NCBI GenBank assembly: GCA_963851215.1
Contig: CAWKOG010000017.1
Span: forward strand, 186,001-250,000
DNA from: DATKFM01 sp963851215
GTDB lineage: Bacteria; Pseudomonadota; Alphaproteobacteria; Dongiales; Dongiaceae
Length of the DNA: 64,000 nt
Direction of reading: 5' to 3'
Shown here one piece after another: positions 10,200 to 19,959 of this stretch (the first letter of the stretch is position 1; every line of letters begins with the position of its first letter). Made by a program: the position numbers and the translations under genes. The notes under the pieces are model-generated. The model was not told where the DNA came from. It saw only the letters and a list, made by a program, of their open reading frames with translations, and made no database searches.

Positions 10200-11475
10200 A
10201 TGCCCAATACCGATGCGACCAAGAAGATCACCAAGGCCGTCGATGACGGCTTCGACGCCCAACTCAAATTCACCGCCGATCTGACCCGCCTGCCCTCTCT
10301 CCGGGGCCAGGAAGCGACGGCACAGGATTTCATGGCCCGCGCCTACCGCGACCGGGGCCTGGCCCTCGACCGCTGGAAGATCGAGGTCGAGGATATCCAG
10401 GGCCTGCCGGGATTCTCGCCGGTGGCCGTCTCCTACGATGACGCCTGGAACGTGGTGGGCGCGCACCGGCCGAAGGCGCCCGCGGGCAAATCGGTCATCC
10501 TCAACGGCCATATCGACGTGGTGCCGACCGGCCCGCTGGATATGTGGACCACACCGCCCTTCGAGCCGCGCATCAGCGACGGCTGGCTCTATGGCCGCGG
10601 CTCCGGCGACATGAAGGCCGGGCTGGTCGCCAACCTGTTCGCTTTCGACGCGCTGCGCCGCGCCGGGCTGGAGCCCCAGGGCGAGATCTATTTCCAATCG
10701 GTCATCGAGGAAGAATGCACGGGCAACGGCGCGCTCGCCTGCCTGCAGCGCGGCTATCGCGCCGACGCCGCCATCATACCCGAACCCAGCGGCACCGCGC
10801 TCGGCTCGGCGCAAGTGGGCGTAATGTGGTTCCAGGTAAAGGTGCGTGGACGTCCCGCCCATGTGGCCTATGCCGGCCGCGGCAGCAACGCCATCGAGGC
10901 CTGCTTCCCGCTGATCAAGGCCTTGCATGAGATGGAGCATCGCTGGAACGAGAAAGGCCATCCCGCCTTCGCCGACACCGACCATCCGATCAATTTCGTC
11001 GTGTCGAAGATCGAGGGCGGCGACTGGACCTCGTCGGTGCCCGCCTGGTGCACCTTCGACATGCGCATCGGCATCTTCCCGGGCATGGACCTGGCCGACG
11101 TGCGGCGCGAGGTGGAGTCGACAATCGCCGAGGCCGCGCGCAAGGACAACTTCCTCGCCAACAGCCCGCCCGACATCGTTTATCACGGCTTCCAGGCCGA
11201 AGGTTATGTGCTGGAGCCCGGCACTGCGGCGGAGAAGTTGCTGCAGCAATGCCACCTGGCGGCCCACGGCAAGGAACTCGGCCGCCGCATCTTCACCGGC
11301 ACCACGGACGCGCGCTTCTTCGGCCTCTATGCCGGCATCCCCGGCCTGGTCTACGGCCCGACGTCCCACGACATCCACGCCTTCGACGAGCGCGTGGAGA
11401 TCGAGTTCGATCCGCCTGACGACCCAGGCGATTGCGCTGTTCATCGCCGACTGGTGCGGGGTGAAGGCGGCGTAG
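10200..11475 (+). CDS. ArgE/DapE-family zinc deacylase (M20 peptidase); frame break near the C-terminus
   Basis: About 424-residue M20 metallohydrolase of the acetylornithine deacetylase / succinyl-diaminopimelate desuccinylase group. The metal site is visible in ILNGHIDVVPTGPLDMW (His and Asp), GRGSGDMKAG (bridging Asp) and EEECTGNGALA (catalytic and metal-binding Glu residues), with the dimerisation lid in between. An extra C at 11412-11413 displaces the last 20 codons; repaired, the end reads EFDRLTTQAIALFIADWCG and stops at 11473-11475. Substrate is undetermined; length and motifs are closest to ArgE-like proteins with no attached arginine operon. Its stop abuts the pncB stop on the opposite strand. 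Confidence 0.85.
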
Positions 11476-12639
11476 CTACTTCCTGAACAGGAACTCTCTG
11501 CCCACCTTCACGCGCTTGACGCCGTTATATTCGATGATGTCGGCGGTGGCGTAGGTTTCGGTCCAGCGCTGGGGCAGGAAGGAGCCGGTGCCGATGATGT
11601 CCACCGGCGCCTTGGCTTCGGCCATCACCTTGCACTTGGCGGGATCGAAGCCGGAGGAGGCGACGATGCGGACCTTGGGGAAGCCCGCCTCGTTCAAGGC
11701 TTCGCGGGTTTTGTAGATGGCGGCGGCGGTGACGCCGGCGCCGACGAGATAGCGCAGTTCCGTCTCGCTGCGATAGCCGCGGATCACCGCCGGCACATGT
11801 CGCTCCAGCACGGCATAGGAGACCGAGGGATCGAGCCCCTCGATGAAACGGCTGCCGGGCGTATCGAGCCGCACGCCGAGCTTGCCCTGCGCCGCCAGCT
11901 CGGGGAAGCGGCGGCAGACCTCCAGTGAGTTCGTGATCTCGCGCCCGAAGTAATCCACCAGCACCGTCATGTTGTCGTCGGGGAAGGCTTCATGGAACAT
12001 CTCGGCCGCGCGCAATGTCGAGCCGGCATAGCCGATCAGCGCGTGGGGCATGGTTCCCATGCCGTCCTGGCGCCCGAAGTAGTGCGCGGTCGCCGCCGTG
12101 GCGTTGCCGATGAAGCCCTTGGCATTGACCTTGCGCTTGGCCCGCGCCGAGCCCACCGACGCGGCATAGGCCATGATGTCGGCCATCTCCGTGCCCGCGC
12201 AGTGCCGCGCATCCATGGCCAGGAATTCCACCTGGGGCAGGTCGGCGCACATGGTGAAGGCGTTGAAGGCCGCGACGCAGGCCGGGCCCAGCTTCATCAG
12301 GAAAACAGTCTCGGTATCGGCCAGGGCGGCGAAGGAGCCGCTGATATAGAGGATCGGCTCGCCGGCGCCGACCCAGCGGCCCTCGTCATAGTTCACCTGG
12401 ATGTCGAAGCTGGTATTGCGCGCCTTGGCGATGCCTTGCAGCCATTCCACCGCCAGCCGCGGCGCCGATACCACCGGGCGGCGCATGAACACGGCGTACA
12501 TGACCCGCTGGTCGCCGAACTTCTCCACCGCCTGCTTGGTGCGCAGGAAATAGTGATCGGTCCAGGCGGGAAGATTCTTGAGGTCGGGATGCATGATGTC
12601 TGCTTGATGCAAGGTGACGGGCGGGCCGACGGCCAGCAT
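11476..12639 (-). CDS. pncB: Nicotinate phosphoribosyltransferase
   Basis: 387-residue enzyme that joins nicotinate to PRPP in the Preiss-Handler NAD salvage route. Recognisable stretches are FLRTKQAVEKFGDQRVMYAVF near the start (in part), FNAFTMCADLPQVEFLAMDAR, and the phosphate-binding end IVASSGFDPAKC and DIIGTGSFLP. The start is the ATG at 12639 (MLAVGPPVTLHQADIMHPD), preceded by GGAGGAGGGGT, a very strong ribosome-binding site. The frame happens to be open into the upstream DAHP synthase, producing one 904-codon frame; the internal ribosome-binding site and a probable base insertion argue for two genes. With nadE nearby, the region holds two NAD-supply genes. Confidence 0.85.
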   Translation of the reverse strand: MLAVGPPVTLHQADIMHPDLKNLPAWTDHYFLRTKQAVEKFGDQRVMYAVFMRRPVVSAPRLAVEWLQGIAKARNTSFDIQVNYDEGRWVGAGEPILYISGSFAALADTETVFLMKLGPACVAAFNAFTMCADLPQVEFLAMDARHCAGTEMADIMAYAASVGSARAKRKVNAKGFIGNATAATAHYFGRQDGMGTMPHALIGYAGSTLRAAEMFHEAFPDDNMTVLVDYFGREITNSLEVCRRFPELAAQGKLGVRLDTPGSRFIEGLDPSVSYAVLERHVPAVIRGYRSETELRYLVGAGVTAAAIYKTREALNEAGFPKVRIVASSGFDPAKCKVMAEAKAPVDIIGTGSFLPQRWTETYATADIIEYNGVKRVKVGREFLFRK

Positions 12640-12740
12640 ACCCCTCCTCCTCCCCCCATAAGCAAGGGGCGGCCCTCGGACAGTTCGCGCCGCGATCCCG
12701 CCGAAGCCGCCCCGTACGACCGATATCAGCCGTTTCGCGC

Positions 12741-14127
12741 CTACGCCGAGGCCAGCCAGCCGCTTGCCGTTGCTGCCGGCGCGCTCGGCCTTCAGCCCCT
12801 CGGCCAGCAGGAACGCCAGCTCCAGCGACTGGCTGGCGTTCAGGCGCGGGTCGCAATGGGTGTGGTAGCGGTCCGCGAGCTGCTCGTCGGTGATGGCCTG
12901 GGCGCCGCCGATGCATTCGGTGACGTTCTGTCCCGTCATCTCGAAATGAACGCCGCCGGCATGGGTGCCTTCGGCCCGATGCACGGCGAAGAAGGAGCGC
13001 ACCTCCTGCAGGATGCGGTCGAACGGCCGGGTCTTGTAGCCGCTCGCCGACTTCACGGTGTTGCCATGCATGGGATCGCAGGACCACACCACCTTGGCGC
13101 CATGGCGCTTCACCGCGCGCACCAGCCCCGGCAATTTTGCTTCCGCCTTGTCATGGCCCATGCGGGCGATGAGCGTCAGGCGGCCCGGGATGTTCTGCGG
13201 GTTCAGCGCATCGATCAGCCGCAGCAGATCGTCGGCTTCCAGCGACGGCCCGCATTTCAGGCCGATGGGATTTTCGACTCCGCGCATGAATTCCACATGG
13301 GCGCCGTCGAGCTGGCGCGTGCGGTCGCCGATCCAGACGAAATGCGCCGAGCAGTCGTACCAGCGCCCGGTCAGGCTGTCCTGCCGCGTCAGCGCCTCTT
13401 CATAGGAAAGCAGCAGCGCCTCGTGGCTGGTGTAGAACTCGGTCTCGCGGATCTGCGGCGTGGTTTCCGAGTTGATGCCGCAGGCGGCCATGAACTCCAG
13501 CGTTTCCGACAGCCGGTCCGCCAGCGCTTCATACTTGCCGCCCTGCGGGCTTTCGGCGACGAAATCCAGATTCCAGCGATGCACTTTATGAAGGTCGGCA
13601 AAGCCGCCTTGCGCAAACGCGCGCAGCAGGTTCAGCGTCGAGGCCGATTGATTGTAGGCATGCACAAGGCGCTCCGGATCGGGGATGCGCGCCGCCGGTT
13701 CGAACTCGATGCCGTTGACGATGTCGCCGCGATAGCTCGGCAGCTCCGTGTCGCCGATCTTCTCCATCGGCGCCGAGCGCGGCTTGGCGAACTGGCCGGC
13801 CATGCGGCCCACCTTCACGACAGGACAGGCGGCGCCGAAGGTCAGCACCACGGCCATCTGCAGCAGCACCTTGAAGGTATCGCGGATGTTGTTGGCGCTG
13901 AACTCGGCGAAGCTTTCCGCGCAGTCGCCGCCCTGGAGCAGGAAAGCCTTGCCTTCCGCCACGCGGCCGAGCGCGGCCGTCAGGTTGCGCGCCTCGCCGG
14001 CAAACACCAGCGGCGGCAGTGCCTTCAGGCGCTTCTCCACGGCCTGGACCTTGACCGGGTCGGGATATTCCGGGACCTGGCTGATCGGCTTGGATCTCCA
14101 GCTTTCCAGGCTCCATTTGGTACTCAT
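12741..14127 (-). CDS. aroG: 3-deoxy-7-phosphoheptulonate synthase, class II
   Basis: First committed enzyme of the shikimate pathway (PEP plus erythrose-4-phosphate to DAHP), class II (plant/AroAII) type. It starts MSTKWSLESWRSKPISQ and shows FLLQGGDCAESFAEF, GQFAKPRS, the metal-binding WSCDPMHGNT and GGVHFEMTGQNVTECIGG. The family is about 460 residues. In the written sequence the frame reads past the expected end into pncB; dropping one base of the TT at 12764-12765 brings a TAG at 12741-12743 into frame, giving 461 residues. The start at 14127 is used because the 21 extra upstream codons look non-coding. Divergent from the phosphotransferase gene. Confidence 0.87.
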
Positions 14128-14260
14128 GACGGGTCTCTTTCTCTGGTGTCCTGCGCGAAGCTGACGCATATACGCTGGAACCGCCGCCAATTCAACGAAT
14201 CGGGTGATCGGCAGGGTCAGTACTTACACGCGTTCGCCATGCTTAACCCATTGGGCCACA

Positions 14261-15160
14261 ATGGATAATCCGCTGAAGGCCGGCATCGTCAGGGCGCTGG
14301 AGCGCCGCGGCATGGTGCTCGCCGGCGGCGAAGCCAACCTGACCAAGCTGACCGGCGGCGGCTGGAACGACGTGTTCCGGCTCCAGGCCACGGGGGTCGA
14401 TTGGGTCGTCAAGCTCTACAATTCGGGTCAGCAGGCGAGCCTGTTTCCGATGATGCCGGAGGCGGAGAGCCAAGCGCTGGAGGCGCTGCGCGGCCGCAAG
14501 GTGGCGCCCGAACCGGTGGCCTTCCTCAAGACCGAGAATGATCTCCAGGGGTTGGGCCGGCCGATGCTGGTCTATGTCTACTATCTCGGCCAGCAATGGG
14601 TTGCCGGCGTGGAGCCGGTGGCGGAGCTGTTCAAACGGCAGCATGGGCTGGAGCCCGGCAACCAGAGGCCGCTGGCCAGCGAGGCCGGCGCGATCCTGTA
14701 TCAGGGCGACCAGCTGCTGACCAAGCTTGCTGATGACGCGTGGGCGCAGCGGCTGAAGGCGGCGCGGCCGGTACCGCCAGCGGCGATGCCGCGCGGCCGC
14801 CGCGCTCTCGTGCATACCGATGCCGGGCCGGGGAACATCATCCAGGGCGAGGACGGCTTGCGGCTGATCGGATGGCGCTGTCCGGGAATCGGCGATCCCG
14901 CGGAAGATCTCTACGGCTTCCTGTCGCCGGCTTTCCAGATCATTTCCAAGAGCCCATTGCTCAGCACCGACGATCACGGCCGCTTCCTGCGGCACTATGG
15001 CGATGCGGTGACGGCCGAGCGGCTGGACCTGCTATGGCCCGCCTATTCGTACCGCATGCTCGCCTATTCCCGGCTGCGCGTACTGGAACTGCAGCACCGC
15101 GATCCCAAGCTCAGCGAACGCTACCGCAAAGCTTTCGAAGCGGAGTTCGCAATGCTTTAG
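14261..15160 (+). CDS. Aminoglycoside/choline kinase-like phosphotransferase (APH fold)
   Basis: 299-residue protein of the APH/protein-kinase-like superfamily. The N-lobe has a Gly-rich stretch LTGGGWNDVFRL and the VKLYN lysine. The catalytic loop is LVHTDAGPGNIIQ, with the catalytic Asp and the downstream Asn in place. The metal-binding segment that is normally IDW followed by a GDP motif reads LIGWRCPGIGDPAEDL, so the usual Asp is Gly. The C-terminus is helical. The substrate (choline, sugar, aminoglycoside or other small molecule) cannot be called. The ATG at 14261 is one of several in-frame starts; it opens MDNPLKAGIVRALERRG. Confidence 0.7.
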   Translation: MDNPLKAGIVRALERRGMVLAGGEANLTKLTGGGWNDVFRLQATGVDWVVKLYNSGQQASLFPMMPEAESQALEALRGRKVAPEPVAFLKTENDLQGLGRPMLVYVYYLGQQWVAGVEPVAELFKRQHGLEPGNQRPLASEAGAILYQGDQLLTKLADDAWAQRLKAARPVPPAAMPRGRRALVHTDAGPGNIIQGEDGLRLIGWRCPGIGDPAEDLYGFLSPAFQIISKSPLLSTDDHGRFLRHYGDAVTAERLDLLWPAYSYRMLAYSRLRVLELQHRDPKLSERYRKAFEAEFAML

Positions 15161-15169
15161 GCATACGCC

Positions 15170-16546
15170 CTACTCCGCCGCCTTCTTCTGCGGTTCCGGC
15201 AGCGGCGTGCGCAGGGTGACGAATTCCTCGGCCGCCGTCGGATGCACCGCCATGGTGGCGTCGAACTGCTGCTTGGTGGCGCCCATCTTCACGGCGATGG
15301 CAATCGACTGGACGATCTCCGGCGCATCCAGCCCGACCATATGAACGCCGACGACGCGCTGGGTGGCGCGGTCCACGACCAGTTTCATCATGGTCCTCTC
15401 GTCGCGGCCCGAGAGCGTGTGTTTCAGCGGCCGGAAACTGGTGCGGTAGATATCGACCGAACCGCAATGCATGCGGGCGAAGGCCTCGGTCATGCCGACG
15501 CTGCCCACGGGCGGGTGGCTGAACACGGCGCTGGCCACGGTGTGGTGATCGACAGCGGTCGGCCGCTTGCCGAAGACCGTATCGGCAAAGGCATGGCCCT
15601 CGCGGATCGCCACCGGTGTCAGGTTGAGCCGGTTGGTGCAGTCGCCGACGGCGTAGATGTTGGGCACTGCCGTCTGCGAGTACTCGTTGACCATGACGGC
15701 GCCATCCCCGCCCAGCGAGACGCCGGCCGCTTCCAGCCCCATGCCACCCGTGTTCGGAATGCGGCCGATCGCGTACATCACGAGATCTGTCTCCAGCACC
15801 GTGTCGTCGCTGAGCGTCAGCCGGTAACCGTTGGCGATCTTGTCCGTGCGCTTGATGATGGTGTTGAGGCGGATTTCGATGCCCTTCTTGCCCATCTCCG
15901 CCGCAAGCGTGTTGCGGATGTCGTCGTCGAATCCGCGCAGGATCTGCTCGCCGCGATAGAGCTGCGTTACCTTCGCACCGAGGCCGCTGAAGATGCCCGC
16001 GAACTCCACGGCGATGTAGCCGCCACCGGCGACGACGACGCGGCGCGGCAATTCTTTCAGGTGAAAGGCCTCGTTCGAGGTGATGCCGAACTCGGCCCCC
16101 GGCTCCTTCGGCAGCGACGGATGTGCGCCGGTCGCCACCAGGATATAATCGGCGGTGACGCGCTTGCCGCCGACATCAAGGGTATGGGCGTCGACAAGCG
16201 CCGCGCGCGACTCGGTCAGCGTGACTTTGGATTCCGACAGCAGCCTCTTGTAGATGCCGTTGAGCCGGTCGATCTCCCGGTCCTTGTTGGCGATCAGCGC
16301 TTCCCAGCTGAACTTCGCGCCGCCGATGCTCCAACCGAAACCGGCCGCGTCCTCGAAGTCCTCATGAAAATGCGAGGCATAGGCCAGCAGCTTCTTCGGC
16401 ACGCAGCCCCTGATGACGCAGGTGCCGCCGACCCGAAACTCCTCGGCGATCGCCACCTTGGCGCCATAGCCGGCCGCGATCCGCGCCGCCCGCACGCCGC
16501 CCGATCCGGCGCCGATGATGAAGAGGTCGTAGTCGTACTTGGCCAT
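15170..16546 (-). CDS. gor: Glutathione-disulfide reductase
   Basis: 458-residue FAD- and NADPH-dependent reductase that keeps glutathione reduced. The FAD-binding GAGSGGVRAARIA is at residues 12-24. The redox-active disulfide is CVIRGC (Cys43 and Cys48), the exact glutathione-reductase form. A second nucleotide motif is GGGYIAVEFAG, and the dimer-interface catalytic His-Glu pair is in HPTAAEEF near the C-terminus. The start at 16546 follows a GGACGCC context; longer frames add only a low-complexity leader. Convergent with the phosphotransferase gene, and separated from gabD upstream by a terminator. Confidence 0.95.
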   Translation of the reverse strand: MAKYDYDLFIIGAGSGGVRAARIAAGYGAKVAIAEEFRVGGTCVIRGCVPKKLLAYASHFHEDFEDAAGFGWSIGGAKFSWEALIANKDREIDRLNGIYKRLLSESKVTLTESRAALVDAHTLDVGGKRVTADYILVATGAHPSLPKEPGAEFGITSNEAFHLKELPRRVVVAGGGYIAVEFAGIFSGLGAKVTQLYRGEQILRGFDDDIRNTLAAEMGKKGIEIRLNTIIKRTDKIANGYRLTLSDDTVLETDLVMYAIGRIPNTGGMGLEAAGVSLGGDGAVMVNEYSQTAVPNIYAVGDCTNRLNLTPVAIREGHAFADTVFGKRPTAVDHHTVASAVFSHPPVGSVGMTEAFARMHCGSVDIYRTSFRPLKHTLSGRDERTMMKLVVDRATQRVVGVHMVGLDAPEIVQSIAIAVKMGATKQQFDATMAVHPTAAEEFVTLRTPLPEPQKKAAE

Positions 16547-16606
16547 GGATACGGCGTCCTCCGCTCGGCGCCTCTTACCTAAATGGGAACGCGCGGGGCC
16601 AAACGC

Positions 16607-16647
16607 AAAAGCCCTCACGCCCAGCTTGTTGGGGCATGAGGGCTTTC
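16607..16647 (-). terminator. Rho-independent terminator after gabD
   Basis: Inverted repeat AAAGCCCTCATGCCCC (minus strand) and GGGCGTGAGGGCTTT, with a loop AACAAGCT and a following TTTTGCGTTT. It lies about 30 bases beyond the gabD stop, at the right place to separate gabD from gor. Confidence 0.85.
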
Positions 16648-16674
16648 GTCAAGCCAGCGCAGATTGCAGGCGGA

Positions 16675-18156
16675 TCAGATGCCGCCCATGCACAGATATT
16701 TGATCTCCAGGAAATCCTCGATGCCGTATTTCGAGCCTTCGCGGCCGTTGCCGGATTCCTTCATGCCGCCGAACGGCGCCACTTCCGTGGAGATGATGCC
16801 GGTGTTGATGCCGACGATGCCGGCTTCGACCTGCTCGGCCGCGCGCCACACCCGGCCGATATCCCGGGCGTAGAAATAGGCGGCCAGGCCGAACTCCGTA
16901 TCGTTGGCGAGGCGTATGCCGTCCTCTTCGGTCTTGAAGCGGAACAGCGGCGCCACCGGGCCGAAGGTCTCTTCCCGCGCCACTTTCATTTGCGGCGTGA
17001 CCTCGGTCAGGATGGTGGGCTCGAAGAAGCTGCCGCCGAGAGAATGACGCTTGCCGCCGGCCACCACCTTGGCGCCCTTGGAGACGGCATCGGTGATGTG
17101 CTCTTCCACCTTGGCGACCGCCTTCATGTCGATCAGCGGGCCCTGCTGGGTTTCGCCCTTGAGACCGTCGCCAATCTTCAGCTTGGCGACCGCCTTCACC
17201 AGCTTCTCGGCAAAGACGTCATAGACCTTGTCCTGGACCAGGATGCGGTTGGCGCAGACGCAGGTCTGGCCGGTGTTGCGGTACTTGGACATCATCGCGC
17301 CCTCGACCGCGGCGTCGATATCGGCGTCATCGAAGACGATGAACGGCGCGTTGCCGCCCAGTTCCATCGACACCTTCTTCACGGTGGAGGCGCATTGCTG
17401 GATCAGCTGCTTGCCGATCTCGGTGGAGCCGGTGAAAGACAGCTTGCGCACGATCGGGCTCGAGGTCATCTCGCCGCCGATCTCCTTAGCCGAGCCGGTG
17501 ATGATGTTCAGCACGCCCGGCGGGAAGCCGGCTCTATCCGCCAGTTCCGCCAGCGCCGTCGCCGAGAACGGCGTTTGCGTCGCCGGCTTGATCACGACCG
17601 GGCATCCGGCGGCCAGCGCCGGCGCACATTTCCGGGTGATCATCGCATTCGGGAAGTTCCAGGGCGTGATCGCCGCGACGACGCCGATCGGCTCCTTGAT
17701 GACGACGATGCGCTTGTCAGGCTGATGCTGCGGAATGGTATCGCCGTAGATGCGCTTGCCTTCCTCGGCAAACCACTCGACGAAGGAGGCGCCATAGGCG
17801 ATCTCACCCTTGGCCTCGGCCAGGGGCTTGCCCTGCTCGGCGGTCATCAGGACCGCCAGATCATCCTGGTTCTCCATCATCAGGTTGAACCATTTGCGCA
17901 GGATGGTGGCCCGGTCCTTGGCGGTCTTCTTGCGCCAAGCCGGCCAGGCGGCGTTCGCCGCCTCGATCGCCCGGCGGGTCTCATTCGCGCCCATGAAGGG
18001 AACGGTGCCCAGCACCTCGCCATTCGCCGGGTTGGTCACCTCGACGGTGCGCTTGGAGTCCGCATCGGCCCATTTGCCGTTGATGTAGCATTGCTGCCGG
18101 AACAGGCTCACGTCCTTGATCGGCGGCGGGGTCATCTTGCGAACGGCTTGCTGCAT
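16675..18156 (-). CDS. gabD: Succinate-semialdehyde dehydrogenase
   Basis: 493-residue aldehyde dehydrogenase, best matched to the NAD(P)-dependent succinate-semialdehyde group that ends GABA degradation. Visible are the cofactor region ITPWNFPNAMITRK, the SFTGSTEIGKQL loop, the general base Glu in VSMELGGNAPFIV, the nucleophile Cys in NTGQTCVCANR, and the end FGGMKESGNGREGSKYG. The GQTCVC pair is typical of GabD. It stands alone, with a terminator downstream and a 237-base divergent spacer upstream. Confidence 0.9.
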   Translation of the reverse strand: MQQAVRKMTPPPIKDVSLFRQQCYINGKWADADSKRTVEVTNPANGEVLGTVPFMGANETRRAIEAANAAWPAWRKKTAKDRATILRKWFNLMMENQDDLAVLMTAEQGKPLAEAKGEIAYGASFVEWFAEEGKRIYGDTIPQHQPDKRIVVIKEPIGVVAAITPWNFPNAMITRKCAPALAAGCPVVIKPATQTPFSATALAELADRAGFPPGVLNIITGSAKEIGGEMTSSPIVRKLSFTGSTEIGKQLIQQCASTVKKVSMELGGNAPFIVFDDADIDAAVEGAMMSKYRNTGQTCVCANRILVQDKVYDVFAEKLVKAVAKLKIGDGLKGETQQGPLIDMKAVAKVEEHITDAVSKGAKVVAGGKRHSLGGSFFEPTILTEVTPQMKVAREETFGPVAPLFRFKTEEDGIRLANDTEFGLAAYFYARDIGRVWRAAEQVEAGIVGINTGIISTEVAPFGGMKESGNGREGSKYGIEDFLEIKYLCMGGI

Positions 18157-18393
18157 GGCGCTTATCCTCGCTGAATGCTTCGAAAAGTCGGATGCTGGGA
18201 TTAGCCGCCATTATAACCGCGGGCGGTCGGACCGGCAAATCCGCGGCCGGACGGGATGTCGCAGGGAGAATTGCGGTAACCGGAGCGTAACCCTGATTTC
18301 CCGCCTATTCCCGGCCCACCGAAATAGCCCTGTTTCGCCCTTGATTCCGCTATAGTTAGGCCACCTCCGATCAATAAGGATTGCCCCTAAGCA

Positions 18394-18915
18394 ATGTGCG
18401 ACCAACCAATGCCCCGGCCTTCAGCGCACGAGCGGACATTACGACGAGCCCTTGCCTTCGCACTGGCCATCGCGTGGCTTGGCCCATTCGCGGCGGCTGC
18501 CCAAGACCAGGAATTTGCCAGGGAGCGTGTCGTCGACAATACCGAACTTGAAGACCTGCTGCGCAACCGGACGATCCACGGCATCTACGCCGACGGCAAC
18601 AAATGGCTCGAGTACCATGCGCCCAACGGCCTCACCGCCTATTGGGACGGCTGCACCCATCCCGGCAAATGGTGGGTTGCCGACGGCCTGGTCTGCTACC
18701 GCTATCCCGAGGATCCGGCCCAGGCGGATTATTGCTGGTTCCTCTATCGGGAGGACGGGCAGATCGAGTTTGTCTCTTCTCCCGACGGCCCCGACGGACC
18801 GGTCGGCGCCTACTCCGAGGACATCACCAGCGGGAACTCCGAGCATCTGCCGCTGGGCGCCTCCGACTGCCTGTCGGCGGAAGCCAACTCACAGAACGGG
18901 CCGCCTCAGCAATAG
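18394..18915 (+). CDS. Secreted hypothetical protein, DUF995-like
   Basis: 173 residues beginning with a basic region and a hydrophobic segment, ALAFALAIAWLGPFAAAAQ, that looks like a cleavable signal peptide. The mature part has the layout ELEDLLRNRTIHGIYADG, KWLEYHAPNG, HPGKWWVADGLVCYRYP and YCWFLYREDG. This pattern (allele of GNT, EYxAPDG, WWxxGDxVCYRY, CWxxxxDG) is shared with small periplasmic DUF995-type proteins of alphaproteobacteria; no function is known to me. The C-terminal 45 residues are Ser/Pro/Gly-rich and variable looking. Convergent with the Rieske gene. Confidence 0.7.
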   Translation: MCDQPMPRPSAHERTLRRALAFALAIAWLGPFAAAAQDQEFARERVVDNTELEDLLRNRTIHGIYADGNKWLEYHAPNGLTAYWDGCTHPGKWWVADGLVCYRYPEDPAQADYCWFLYREDGQIEFVSSPDGPDGPVGAYSEDITSGNSEHLPLGASDCLSAEANSQNGPPQQ

Positions 18916-18930
18916 GCCGCAACGCGACCA

Positions 18931-19959
18931 TCATTGGTTACCGAGAGCGGTCCGCCGCACCAGGTCGTGAAAGTAGGCAAGACCGGTTTCGTGCTTGGGA
19001 CTTAGCGGACCGGATTGATAAACCCCGGCCGCGTAGTTGCGTTGCACGATGGCGCAAATCGGAAAGTCTTCCTCGACGACGTCGCAAGTCGCCTTCGCCG
19101 CGATGTCCTTTTCTGCGTCGCTCAAATCCGCCGCCGGATCGAAAAAGAAATCGAAGACCAGCCGCAGCCGGGTTTCGTTCAACGGCAGGATGCGGCAGAT
19201 ATTGAAGCCCTGGCCATAGATTCCAATAGTGTTGTTGGGCCACCGCCACATGAACAGGCCCTGGTAGACCGCACCGCCGCGCGCAGCCGCCCGATGCACG
19301 CAGATGCGATCGCCATTCTCGACGCGGTACTGCGACATCTCAAGATCGGCCGCCAAAGATGGATGCAGATAGGGAATGTGATAACCCTCGAGATAATTGT
19401 CGGTGTAGGTCTTCCAATTGAAGTCGAGGTCATAGGTCCGGCGGCTGTGAAACTTATAACGTTCGATTGCCAGGTCCCGCGTTATGGCAGGCAAGTCTCC
19501 CAGCCCCGCTTCCAGGCGGCCGGCATTAATATCCAGATTGACGAAGATGAATTCGCGCCAGATTCCGGCGTTGACCGGGAACAGCGCCAGGCCCGTCGCA
19601 GCCGCATCGTCGGTTTCGGCAAAATCCGGCCGCCGCCGCAAGCGGCCGTCATGATCGTAGAGCCAGCCATGGTAGCGGCAGCGTAGCTGCTCGCAATGGC
19701 CGGTGCCGTCATTCACCAGATTGCCAGCGCGATGCCGGCAGACATTGTGAAATCCTTTGAGTGCACCATCGCGGGATCGAATCACGAAGACCGGCCACCC
19801 GGCGATGTCCGTGGCGATATAGTCGCCCGGATTCCGCATCTCGCTTTCATGACCGACCAGCAGCCATTCACGTCCGAAGATCGCCGCGCGCTCTCGCTGG
19901 AAAACTTCCGGCGATGTGTAGGTCACCGCGGGCAATGTCCAGGCAGCGGTGCCGGTCAT
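18931..19959 (-). CDS. Rieske [2Fe-2S] ring-hydroxylating oxygenase, alpha subunit
   Basis: 342-residue terminal oxygenase subunit. The Rieske cluster ligands are Cys74 and His76 (CRHRAGNLV) and Cys94 and His97 (CRYHGWLYD). The mononuclear iron site follows in DNYLEGYHIPYLHPSL, with the facial His-His pair, and a downstream Asp near DVVEEDFP. No reductase or ferredoxin partner lies nearby. It overlaps the upstream esterase as TGATG, so it is the last gene of a coupled set with the esterase and TPP enzyme. Substrate is unknown; such proteins act on aromatics or on quaternary amines. Confidence 0.88.
   Translation of the reverse strand: MTGTAAWTLPAVTYTSPEVFQRERAAIFGREWLLVGHESEMRNPGDYIATDIAGWPVFVIRSRDGALKGFHNVCRHRAGNLVNDGTGHCEQLRCRYHGWLYDHDGRLRRRPDFAETDDAAATGLALFPVNAGIWREFIFVNLDINAGRLEAGLGDLPAITRDLAIERYKFHSRRTYDLDFNWKTYTDNYLEGYHIPYLHPSLAADLEMSQYRVENGDRICVHRAAARGGAVYQGLFMWRWPNNTIGIYGQGFNICRILPLNETRLRLVFDFFFDPAADLSDAEKDIAAKATCDVVEEDFPICAIVQRNYAAGVYQSGPLSPKHETGLAYFHDLVRRTALGNQ

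Noticed and set aside
12640..12662. Purine-rich tract as a repeat or operator
   Set aside because: It is best explained as the ribosome-binding site of pncB, correctly spaced from ATG 12639.
11476..14190. One 904-codon gene joining DAHP synthase and nicotinate phosphoribosyltransferase
   Set aside because: An internal strong ribosome-binding site and ATG, a non-coding-like linker and a one-base repair that restores a stop indicate two genes.
11992..14268. 758-codon plus-strand open frame opposite pncB and the DAHP synthase
   Set aside because: Same Arg/His/Gln-rich antisense pattern; the opposite strand has clear catalytic motifs.
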